Positions 42,375 to 49,241 of a stretch of 61,455 nt of DNA are shown piece after piece. The position numbers were made by a program, and so were the translations under genes. Below the pieces are notes generated by a model, which worked only from the letters and a program-made list of their open reading frames with translations, was not told the DNA's origin and did not search any database. The stretch covers positions 1 to 61,455 of the forward strand of contig JAFAAV010000071.1 in the NCBI GenBank assembly GCA_023426375.1, given 5' to 3'. Source of the stretch: Actinomycetes bacterium (GTDB lineage: Bacteria; Actinomycetota; Actinomycetes; Actinomycetales; Micrococcaceae). The first letter of the stretch is position 1; every line of letters begins with the position of its first letter.

Positions 42375-43571
42375 CTAGTTGACCGTGGCCACGCGGATGG
42401 TTTCGGGTAGAGCCTCGATAGCCTTCACGACCTCCGGGGTCACGCCGTTGCCGCAATCGGTGACCAGGTAACCGGTCTGGCCCTTGGTGACCAACTGCTG
42501 GCGGTCCACGTTGATGCCGTGTTCGCCCAGCACCGAGTTCACGCGGGCCAACACACCGGGCAGGTTGCTGTGGATGTGCAGCAGACGGGTGCCCACGATC
42601 TCCGGATCCAGCTGAACCTCGGGGAAGTTCACGGACAGGCTCGTGGAACCGTAGCGGCTGTAGTCGATGAGCTTGCCGGCCACGAACTGGCCGATGTTCT
42701 CCTGGGCCTCCGCAGTGGAGCCACCCACGTGCGGGGTCAGGATCACGTTGGGCAGACCCTGCAACGGCGAGGTGAACGGATCGCCCGCGGCCTTGGGCTC
42801 GGTGGGGAACACATCCACCGCAGCACCGGCCACATGACCGGAGACCAGGGCCTCGCGCAGTGCCTCGTGATCAACCACGTGACCGCGCGAAAGGTTCAGG
42901 AACAGCGAACGCGGGCGCATCTTGCGGAACTGCTCGCGGCCGAACATGTTGGCGTTGTTCGGGCGGCCGTCCACGTGCAGAGTCACCGTTTCGACCGACT
43001 GCAGCAGCTCGTCCAGGGAATCACACTTGGTGGCATTGCCCATGGCCAGGCGGTCCACGGTGTCGAAGTAGTAGACCTTCATGCCGAATGCCTCGGCCAG
43101 CACGGACAGCTGCTTGCCGATATTGCCGTAGCCCACGATGCCCAGCGTGCGGCCGCGCACCTCGTGGGAGCCCTTGGCGGACTTGTCCCACACGCCCTCG
43201 TGCATGGCCTTGTTCTTGTCGGTCAGGTGACGCGCCATCACGATGATCTCGCCCATCGCCAGTTCCACCACGGATCGGGTGTTGGAGTACGGCGCGTTGA
43301 ACACCACGGTGGCGGTGTCCGTGGCGGCGGTCAGGTCGATCTGGTTGGTGCCGATGCAGAACGCACCAATGGTCTGCAGCTGCGGGTGCGCTTCCAGCAC
43401 CTCGCGTGTGACCTGGGTCTTCGATCGGATCCCCAGCATGTCCACGCCGTGCAGCGCGTCCTTCAACTCGGCGGGGTCCAGCGCACCCTTGCGGGTCTCG
43501 ACCTCAACTCCGCGGCTGCGCAGGAGGTCAACGGCGTCGGTATGGATGTTCTCAAGCAGTAAGGCCTTCAC
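42375..43571 (-). CDS. serA: D-3-phosphoglycerate dehydrogenase, short ACT-domain form
   Basis: A 398-residue 2-hydroxyacid dehydrogenase that oxidises 3-phosphoglycerate in the first step of serine synthesis. NAD-binding VGYGNIGKQLSVLAEAFGM is near residues 150-168, substrate/active-site GIRSKTQVT near 48, and the His of TPHVGGSTAEAQENI is catalytic. A C-terminal ACT domain (LHIHSNLPGVLARVNSVL) may bind serine. Length and layout match E. coli SerA rather than the longer form with an intervening domain common in actinobacteria. GTG start. No serB or serC nearby. Confidence 0.88.
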   Translation of the reverse strand: MKALLLENIHTDAVDLLRSRGVEVETRKGALDPAELKDALHGVDMLGIRSKTQVTREVLEAHPQLQTIGAFCIGTNQIDLTAATDTATVVFNAPYSNTRSVVELAMGEIIVMARHLTDKNKAMHEGVWDKSAKGSHEVRGRTLGIVGYGNIGKQLSVLAEAFGMKVYYFDTVDRLAMGNATKCDSLDELLQSVETVTLHVDGRPNNANMFGREQFRKMRPRSLFLNLSRGHVVDHEALREALVSGHVAGAAVDVFPTEPKAAGDPFTSPLQGLPNVILTPHVGGSTAEAQENIGQFVAGKLIDYSRYGSTSLSVNFPEVQLDPEIVGTRLLHIHSNLPGVLARVNSVLGEHGINVDRQQLVTKGQTGYLVTDCGNGVTPEVVKAIEALPETIRVATVN

Positions 43572-43659
43572 ACGGACATCCTAGTCCGTGCATTCGCGGG
43601 GTTTTCTCCGCTACGGAGCCTTACGCGCGGGGCAGGTCTGGGTGCCGGTCGCGGGTGCA

Positions 43660-43780
43660 CTCACCTCATGCGGCGTTAGGGCCCCGCGCTACACCTGAGG
43701 CGTCGTTAGACCCCTTACCGCTGCCGTTAAGGGTTCTTACGGCACCTCACGTGTTGGTTACGGTTCTAACGACACGCAGG
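43660..43780. repeat. four-unit dyad element, copy 1
   Basis: Four copies of a core like GTTAGAACC start at 43675 and 43705 (forward) and at 43732 and 43762 (as GGTTCTAAC-like, inverted). The spacing 30-27-30 makes the element a large imperfect palindrome. CACCTGAGG/CACCTCACGTG boxes sit beside the inner units. Copy 2 lies 694 bases further on with identical spacing. Confidence 0.75.
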
Positions 43781-43847
43781 ACGACGACGCCGCTCGGCCG
43801 GGTCTGCACCAGTTCCCAAGGTCCTCCGGCGGTCGTAGGCTGTGAGC

Positions 43848-44228
43848 ATGAAATGCCGGGGTCCGGTTCGTGGTTTTGAATCCGCTCATCTTGCCGCTTT
43901 CAATCTCGCGGGGATCGGTGCCTTTCAGTGCGCACTCGCTGCCGGAGCACCGTGGGGTGGCGCGGCGTGGGGCGGGAAATTTCCGGGCAAGCTTCCCCCA
44001 GCAATCCGTGTCGCCAGTGGTCTATCGGCCGGTGTGCTCGTGACTCTGGCGTGGTACACCCTTCAGCCCAATTCCACGTCGCGGACCCGTGTGGTTACTG
44101 GCGCGGCTATCTACACCGGCGTGAATGCCGTGATGAATCTCTTTTCCCCGTCGCCGTTGGAACGAATGATCGCCACACCCATGGCGGCATGCGCGGCTGC
44201 CTCCCTGTGGGGCACCAGAGTCCGGTAA
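43848..44228 (+). CDS. small hydrophobic protein, hypothetical
   Basis: A 126-residue protein with three or four hydrophobic segments, rich in Ala and Gly, ending in a basic RVR. TAGGCT (43836-43841) stands six bases before the ATG, so the message may be leaderless; an in-frame GTG lies two codons earlier. No domain is recognised. It is bracketed by two copies of a four-unit dyad element and is adjacent to a short-peptide gene on the opposite strand. Confidence 0.6.
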   Translation: MKCRGPVRGFESAHLAAFNLAGIGAFQCALAAGAPWGGAAWGGKFPGKLPPAIRVASGLSAGVLVTLAWYTLQPNSTSRTRVVTGAAIYTGVNAVMNLFSPSPLERMIATPMAACAAASLWGTRVR

Positions 44229-44289
44229 GTGACGAGTTGGCTCATACTGCCGGTTTTCTCAACACAGACTGACCAACGACGACGACGAC

Positions 44290-44320
44290 GCTCGGTCGGG
44301 TCCCACTCGTCAGGTCCCCG
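44290..44320 (+). repeat. 31-base direct repeat, first copy
   Basis: Identical to 44486-44516 (GCTCGGTCGGGTCCC, then ACTCGTCAGGTCCCCG). The copies are 196 bases apart, and the second dyad element lies between them. A related but diverged stretch follows ACGACGACGCCG at 43781. Confidence 0.85.
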
Positions 44321-44358
44321 CATGGGTGGCGGCTTCGTGATCCTGTCTTATTTCCCGC

Positions 44359-44475
44359 TTCACGCGGCGTTAGGACCCCGGGCTGCACCTGAGGTGTCGA
44401 TAGAACCCGTGAGGCTGCGGATCAGGGTTCCAGCGGCACCTCAGGTGTTGGTCAAGGTTCTAGCGACACTCAGGG
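44359..44475. repeat. four-unit dyad element, copy 2
   Basis: Cores start at 44369 and 44399 (forward) and 44426 and 44456 (inverted), again spaced 30-27-30. CACCTGAGGTG, itself a perfect palindrome with one central base, occurs beside both inner units, so a long cruciform or RNA hairpin is possible. The region 44229-44592 holds no other gene that I can support. Confidence 0.78.
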
Positions 44476-44485
44476 TGACGACACT

Positions 44486-44516
44486 GCTCGGTCGGGTCCC
44501 ACTCGTCAGGTCCCCG
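44486..44516 (+). repeat. 31-base direct repeat, second copy
   Basis: Exact duplicate of 44290-44320; the flanks diverge immediately after the shared CCCCG. Confidence 0.85.
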
Positions 44517-44592
44517 GATGCCGGGGGTGCGTGGGGGAAGCGTTTTGAGGCCCCGAGGGGTCAGTCATGCCACTGAGTGGTTAAAATCCACC

Positions 44593-44622
44593 GGCGGCCG
44601 CCGTTTCATAACGACGACCGCC
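44593..44622 (-). terminator. terminator of the short-peptide gene
   Basis: Read on the minus strand, a 13-base stem with three G-U pairs closes an ATGA tetraloop and is followed by GGTGGATTTT. It begins 26 bases after the peptide stop codon. Confidence 0.7.
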
Positions 44623-44648
44623 AGCACAGGGAGGAATCAGAGGGTGAC

Positions 44649-44738
44649 TCAGCCAGCCACGCCGAACGCCTTGAGGAACTCCAGGACGACGCTCGAAATG
44701 GTGCTCAGGGCCTGAATGATCGAGGTGAAAATTTCCAT
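44649..44738 (-). CDS. 29-residue amphipathic alpha-helical peptide (phenol-soluble-modulin-like)
   Basis: An ATG (44736-44738) with AGGAG nine bases upstream opens a 29-codon gene ending in TGA at 44649. The peptide begins MEIFTSIIQALS and ends LKAFGVAG. Hydrophobic residues I3, F4, I7, I8, L11, I14, V17/V18, F21/L22 and F25 fall on one helical face; E2, S6, Q9, S12, T13, S15, S16, E20 and K23 fall on the other. It has no leader, no Cys and a net charge near -1. This is the pattern of leaderless surfactant peptides such as staphylococcal phenol-soluble modulins, which are lytic or biofilm-structuring. Leaderless bacteriocins or a membrane-acting toxin are alternatives. No homologue was checked. 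Confidence 0.65.
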   Translation of the reverse strand: MEIFTSIIQALSTISSVVLEFLKAFGVAG

Positions 44739-44779
44739 GGGCTGCTTCTCCTAATAGCGAGTGAATGTAAGTGCCGGCC

Positions 44780-44800
44780 CGCTCCCGTGAGCCCGGAGCG
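44780..44800 (-). promoter_or_regulatory. hairpin in the leader of the short-peptide gene
   Basis: CGCTCC (44780-44785) and GGAGCG (44795-44800) pair around nine bases, 42 bases upstream of the start codon. Could be an attenuator or an mRNA-stabilising stem. Confidence 0.4.
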
Positions 44801-44910
44801 TTACCCGGCAGTAGTCACGATATGAAGGGACCCGCGCGCCCGAACACTGACTTTCGGCCAGTATTTCCTGACGTTTGCATGAAAATTTCTGGCCGGTTGG
44901 CTAATCAACA

Positions 44911-44926
44911 CTGGCCATGTGGCCAG
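44911..44926. promoter_or_regulatory. operator-like dyad upstream of the short-peptide gene
   Basis: CTGGCCA-TG-TGGCCAG has perfect 7-base arms. Further GGCCAG/GGCCGG half-sites occur at 44856-44861 and 44891-44896, giving a cluster of four half-sites 120-190 bases before the peptide start. Confidence 0.4.
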
Positions 44927-45037
44927 TTGGGGAGGCAAAGGCAGGCCGACTTCACGTGAGACCGGGCACGGCACCCGTCCCGCTTACTGCAGGGGCAGCC
45001 ACGCCTGACCTAGGGCAGTGCTGCTTATCAACTCCGC

Positions 45038-45934
45038 TCAACCCCGCAAGTCGATCCCGAACACCCGCTTCACCGCGGTGGTCACGTGCTTGCCGTAGCG
45101 CTGGGATGACGGCGTGGACGAGAACGGAATGAACCGGCCCGGAACCTCCGGGTGAGTGATCTTGCCGTGCGTGGGCCCGGAGGTGGTCACGTGGAACCCC
45201 GCAGTCTTCAGCCGTGCCAGTAGTTCACGACGGTTAGTTGGATACCTCGTTCCACTGCCACCGGGTTTCGCGCCGGTGCGGTCCAGGGAGTCGGGGCCAT
45301 CGGCCCATGTCTCGTCCGGTCGGCGGGCGAGCGCCCAGCCGCTGCGGTAGATGCCGACCACACGGTGTTCGGCCCTGTTCACCTGCACACACAAGCTCTG
45401 GCGTACGTAGTAATCCGTGCGACCGAGGTCCGCGGTCCAGGTGTCTTCGGGGTCGGTGACCACCACGCGCAACTGATCTTCGGTCACGTTCCATACGCCC
45501 TGCGAATGCACGCCGGAGGCGGGCACATCAAGCTCAGCGGGTGAGTCGGTACCCGAAGAATCCGCGGTATAGACCGCCGATTCCGGCGTGGAAATGCTTG
45601 GCTGAACACCCTTGCGCAATTGCTCCACGAAGTGCGCAATCAGCGGGTCCAAGCTCAACTCAATGGTCTCCGGAGACGGAGCAACGGCATCCGAAGACGG
45701 AGCGGCATCACCGACCTTCCGCGGACCGGGCCCGGGTTTCGGAGGCCCTTCCACAGGCGCGGTCGCTGCCGCAGTCACGGGCGCATCAGGCGCCGACGCT
45801 GCGTCGGTGCCGTGCGTGGGATCGGCCGAGGGCGGCGTCGTCGGCTTCCAGGAGGAGTAGTCCACGGGACGAACGGTGAGAGCGGGATCTTTGCGACCGG
45901 TCATCACTGCGGGGGAAGGTTTGCGTGCGGTCAT
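45038..45934 (-). CDS. hypothetical protein with HicA-like C-terminal domain
   Basis: A protein of about 298 residues. The N-terminal 100 residues are Pro/Ala/Thr-rich and probably disordered. A middle region (VWNVTEDQLRVVVTDPEDTW to WALARRPDETWADG) has no recognised fold. The last 65 residues (RRELLARLKTAGFHVTTSG, then HGKITHPEVPGRFIPF) resemble the HicA/YcfA mRNA-interferase fold, with the His next to a Gly (THGK) where HicA has its catalytic His. No hicB-like gene is adjacent. The ATG start is weakly supported (GGAAA upstream). Whether it is a toxin is unknown. Confidence 0.6.
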   Translation of the reverse strand: MTARKPSPAVMTGRKDPALTVRPVDYSSWKPTTPPSADPTHGTDAASAPDAPVTAAATAPVEGPPKPGPGPRKVGDAAPSSDAVAPSPETIELSLDPLIAHFVEQLRKGVQPSISTPESAVYTADSSGTDSPAELDVPASGVHSQGVWNVTEDQLRVVVTDPEDTWTADLGRTDYYVRQSLCVQVNRAEHRVVGIYRSGWALARRPDETWADGPDSLDRTGAKPGGSGTRYPTNRRELLARLKTAGFHVTTSGPTHGKITHPEVPGRFIPFSSTPSSQRYGKHVTTAVKRVFGIDLRG

Positions 45935-46053
45935 CTCGGATTTCCGGTGGAGGGCGGGTGTAGGTAACCACCGTGCCACGCTTGCCGCCCGCGGACCAGT
46001 GGAGGACCAGTGGCCTGAGCAGGAGGTTACGTGCGGACCGTAGACTCGACCGC

Positions 46054-47190
46054 GTGGATTGCGGTTATTACAACAAGGGACTTTGCCGATCATGCACGGT
46101 GATCGAGGTGCCGTACGCGCGGCAGGTGGCCGACAAGCAGCGGCTCGTGCAGGAGCTGGTGGCCCCGCACGGTGATCCGCGCTGGTTAGAGCCGGTGACC
46201 TCGCGCCAGGCTGGTTTCCGCAACAAGGCCAAAATGGTGGTGGCTGGTTCCGTGGGCGATCCGACGCTCGGCATTCTGGACCAAAACGGCGCCGGTACGG
46301 ACCTGCGCGACTGCCCGCTCTACCCCGAGCCTATTTCTGTGGCTCTGGACGCGCTTGCCGAGTTCATCGCGAGCGTGCGGCTGCTGCCCTACAACGTGAA
46401 CAAGCGGCGTGGGGAGATCAAGCACGTGATCGTCACGGGCTCACCGGACGGGCGGCTCATGGTGCGGTTCGTGCTCCGCTCCACTCAGCAGCTCCCCAAG
46501 ATCCGGGACAACATGTCGTTGCTGCGCGAGTTGGTGCCGCACGCGGACGTGGTGTCCGTGAACATTCAGCCCGAGCACAAGGCCGTAATCGAGGGCCCCG
46601 AAGAAATCATGCTCACCGATCAGACCGAGCTGATCATGACCGTCAACGAGATTCCGTTGCGAGTGCGGCCTCGGTCGTTCTTCCAGACGAACACCGATGT
46701 CACCTCGCAGTTGTATCGCCAGGTGAGCGAGTGGGTGGACCGCGCTTCACCGCGTAATGTCTGGGACGTCTACTGCGGTGTGGGTGGGTTCGCGTTGCAC
46801 GTGGCCGGCCCGTCGCGCGAAGTCACGGGCACGGAAATTTCCGACGACGCCGTCGCCTCCGCCCGCGACACCGCCGCGGCCATGGGCCTTCCCGATTCCG
46901 GCCCGGGTTCCGTGCGATTCATCGCCGACGACGCCGCTGCCGTACCTTCCGGCCACGCCCCTGACTTCGCGATCGTGAACCCTCCGCGTCGCGGACTGGA
47001 TGCGGGGTTGTGCGAGTGGTTGCAGAACTCCGGGGTTCCGACCGTGGTGTATTCCTCGTGCAACGCCAAAACCCTGGCGCGAGATCTGGGCTGCATGCCA
47101 TCGTTGGAACCGGTCGAGGCGCGGTTGCTCGACATGTTCCCGCACACCGGCCACTACGAGGTAGCGGTGTTGCTGAAGCGACGCGGATGA
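46054..47190 (+). CDS. rlmC: 23S rRNA (uracil-C5)-methyltransferase RlmC-like
   Basis: A 378-residue RNA m5U methyltransferase. The N-terminal iron-sulfur Cys pattern CGYYNKGLCRSC (residues 3-14), QAGFRNKAKMVVAGS, DCPLYPE and RPRSFFQTN match E. coli RlmC, which modifies U747 of 23S rRNA, closely along the whole length. SAM binding is in DVYCGVGGFALH, and the catalytic nucleophile is C336 in YSSCNAKTLARD. GTG 46054 is chosen because TAGACT lies seven bases before it and no ribosome binding site exists, so the message is probably leaderless; this also gives the family's usual N-terminus. Confidence 0.88.
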   Translation: MDCGYYNKGLCRSCTVIEVPYARQVADKQRLVQELVAPHGDPRWLEPVTSRQAGFRNKAKMVVAGSVGDPTLGILDQNGAGTDLRDCPLYPEPISVALDALAEFIASVRLLPYNVNKRRGEIKHVIVTGSPDGRLMVRFVLRSTQQLPKIRDNMSLLRELVPHADVVSVNIQPEHKAVIEGPEEIMLTDQTELIMTVNEIPLRVRPRSFFQTNTDVTSQLYRQVSEWVDRASPRNVWDVYCGVGGFALHVAGPSREVTGTEISDDAVASARDTAAAMGLPDSGPGSVRFIADDAAAVPSGHAPDFAIVNPPRRGLDAGLCEWLQNSGVPTVVYSSCNAKTLARDLGCMPSLEPVEARLLDMFPHTGHYEVAVLLKRRG

Positions 47191-47201
47191 GGAGTTTTTC
47201 G

Positions 47202-47408
47202 ATGTGGTTAGCTCTGTTTCTCGCGGCGTCCAGCCCCATAGTCCCGACCGGTCGTGAAGCGGTGGTGAGCCTTCTTTCGCTGCTCGTGGTGCTTGCCGTG
47301 GGTGTTGCGATCATCGTGTGGCTCGTCCGCCGGGTGCGACGCTCGGTATGGCAACGCCGCCGCGACCGGACCCTCGGCAGGGAACGGCCGGGGCGGCGTC
47401 GTCGGTAA
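47202..47408 (+). CDS. small single-pass membrane protein, hypothetical
   Basis: A 68-residue peptide with a short N-terminal hydrophobic stretch, one strong membrane segment (LLSLLVVLAVGVAIIVWLV) and a very Arg-rich C-terminus (19 Arg/Lys in the last 26 residues, by count of the translation). GGAG stands upstream of ATG 47202, and an alternative ATG overlaps the rlmC stop. The basic tail suggests contact with nucleic acid or anionic lipid. Coding status is uncertain. Confidence 0.45.
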   Translation: MWLALFLAASSPIVPTGREAVVSLLSLLVVLAVGVAIIVWLVRRVRRSVWQRRRDRTLGRERPGRRRR

Positions 47409-47425
47409 TGAGCGAAGTTGGGGTT

Positions 47426-47962
47426 TTAGACCTGAGCTCTCGCGATGGCGCGGAGCTTGGTCACGGCTTCGCTGACCATGGCCTCGACAGGCTGGTCGAT
47501 GTTGAGTTTGTACCCGCCCTCTTCCAACTCGAGGGGCTCTAAGGTGTCCAACTGTGACTGCAGGAGCGAGGCCGGCATGAAGTGTCCGCTGCGCCCTTCG
47601 AGCCGCCCGGTCAGCACCTCGAGCGACCCGTCCAGGTGGAGGAACAGGGCGCCTGTAGCCTGCGAGCGGATGCGCTCGCGGTAGACCCGCTTGAGTGCCG
47701 AACAGGCGATCACCAACCCCTGTTTCTGCTCACCGTGGTCGTGGAGTTTCCTACCCACGGTTTCGAGCCAGGGCCACCGGTCATCGTCCGTGAGGGGAGT
47801 CCCGGAGGCCATCTTCTGCACGTTCTCGATGGGGTGCAGGCTGTCGCCGTCGATGAACTCCACGCCCAGCTCGTGGGCCACGAGGGTTCCAATGGTCGTC
47901 TTGCCCGACCCCGAAACGCCCATGACCACCACGAGCGGCTCTACCTTGTTGTGCGACGTCAC
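47426..47962 (-). CDS. gntK: gluconokinase
   Basis: A 178-residue P-loop kinase that phosphorylates gluconate to 6-phosphogluconate. Walker A is MGVSGSGKTTIG near residues 14-25, FIDGDSLHP contains the substrate-contacting Asp, and CSALKRVYRERIR is conserved. Length is standard. The start is GTG, eight bases after the ManD stop, so it is the last gene of the uronate cluster on the minus strand. Could also act on related aldonates. Confidence 0.93.
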   Translation of the reverse strand: MTSHNKVEPLVVVMGVSGSGKTTIGTLVAHELGVEFIDGDSLHPIENVQKMASGTPLTDDDRWPWLETVGRKLHDHGEQKQGLVIACSALKRVYRERIRSQATGALFLHLDGSLEVLTGRLEGRSGHFMPASLLQSQLDTLEPLELEEGGYKLNIDQPVEAMVSEAVTKLRAIARAQV

Positions 47963-47970
47963 GGCGGGGC

Positions 47971-49200
47971 TTACCAGTCGTGGACCGTGCCGTCGGCAAG
48001 GCGGTTGTACGGCAGGTAGGCGTTGGCGTATTCGTACTTCTCCGCCTCGTCCTCGTCGATCTCCACGCCCAGGCCCGGGGTGTCGGAGGGGTGGAGCAGA
48101 CCGTTCTCGAACGTCATGTTCTGCAGGAAGACCTGGTTGGTCTTCTCCGAGTGCGGCATGTACTCCTGGAGGCCGAAGTTGTGGATGGCCATGCCCACGT
48201 GCAGCTGGGCGGCGAAGCCCACCGGGGACACATCCGTGGGGCCGTGGAAACCGGACTTGACCTGGTACATCGCGGCGTAATCCATGACCTTCTTCAACGG
48301 GGAAATGCCGCCGAAGTGTGTGGAGGCGCAGCGAACGTAGTCGATGAGCTGCTCGGAAATGAGGTCCTTGATGTCCCAGATGGTGTTGAAGACCTCACCA
48401 ATGGCCAGCGGCTGCGTGGTGTGCTGGCGGACCAGACGCAGGGCCTCCTGGTTCTCCGCCGGGGTGCAGTCCTCGAGCCAGAACAGGTCGTAGGGCTCCA
48501 GCGACTTGCCGAGCTTGGCGGCCTGAATGGGCGTCATACGGTGGTGACCGTCGTGCAGCAGCGGCAGCTCGGGGCCGAACTCGTTGCGCACTGCCTCGAA
48601 CACGGAGGGGATGTGACGCAGGTAGGCGCGGGTATCCCAGTCTTCCTCCGCAGGCAGGGCGGCGCGCTGAGCGGGTTCGTAGTCGTAGCGCTCGCCGGAG
48701 GACTGCGGCTGGGCTGCCACACCGTACAGGGCGGTGATGCCCGGAACCGAGGACTGAACACGGATAGCGGTGTAGCCGTGCTCCTGCTCGGAACGGATGG
48801 AGTCGAAGATCTCCTCAGTGTCACGACCGGATGCGTGACCGTAGGTCGACAGGCCGCGACGGGACGCGCCACCCAACAACTGGTACACCGGCATGCCGGC
48901 GACCTTGCCCTTGATGTCCCACAGGGCCATGTCCACGGCAGCGATCGCGGCCATGGTCACCGGGCCGCGGCGCCAGTAACCCGAACGGTAGAGGAACTGC
49001 CAGGTGTCCTCGATGTTCGCGGGATCGCGGTCGATCAGCAGCGGAACGATGTGGTCGGACAAGTACGTGGCCACGGACAGCTCACGGCCGTTCAGGGTGG
49101 CGTCGCCGATGCCGGAGATGCCCTCGTCGGTGGTGATCTTCAAAGTCACGAAGTTGCGGGTGGGGCTGGTCACGATGACCTTGGCCGAGGTGATCTTCAT
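47971..49200 (-). CDS. manD: D-mannonate dehydratase, ManD family (enolase superfamily)
   Basis: A 409-residue enolase-superfamily protein of the ManD/RspA group. VDMALWDIKGKVAGMPVYQLLGG near 88-110 and YGHASGRDTEE near 120-130 identify the group. The acidic metal ligands are in LLHDGHHRMTPIQAAKLGKS, WLEDCTP and AIGEVFN, and KSGFHGPTDVSP follows. It dehydrates D-mannonate to 2-keto-3-deoxygluconate; some relatives act on gluconate or have very low activity. The cluster with UxuB and UxaC favours mannonate. ATG start preceded by GGAGAGGA. Confidence 0.9.
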   Translation of the reverse strand: MKITSAKVIVTSPTRNFVTLKITTDEGISGIGDATLNGRELSVATYLSDHIVPLLIDRDPANIEDTWQFLYRSGYWRRGPVTMAAIAAVDMALWDIKGKVAGMPVYQLLGGASRRGLSTYGHASGRDTEEIFDSIRSEQEHGYTAIRVQSSVPGITALYGVAAQPQSSGERYDYEPAQRAALPAEEDWDTRAYLRHIPSVFEAVRNEFGPELPLLHDGHHRMTPIQAAKLGKSLEPYDLFWLEDCTPAENQEALRLVRQHTTQPLAIGEVFNTIWDIKDLISEQLIDYVRCASTHFGGISPLKKVMDYAAMYQVKSGFHGPTDVSPVGFAAQLHVGMAIHNFGLQEYMPHSEKTNQVFLQNMTFENGLLHPSDTPGLGVEIDEDEAEKYEYANAYLPYNRLADGTVHDW

Positions 49201-49241
49201 GGATTAATCCTCTCCGGAAATCGAATGGTGGGTGTCGGTTT

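Noticed and set aside
44986..45035. CCGCTTACTGCAGGGG near the HicA-like gene resembles one arm of the TTACTGCA palindrome
   Set aside because: The opposite arm (GGGCAGTGCTGCTTATC) pairs poorly and the outer CCATTTC ends are missing, so it is not counted as a fourth copy.
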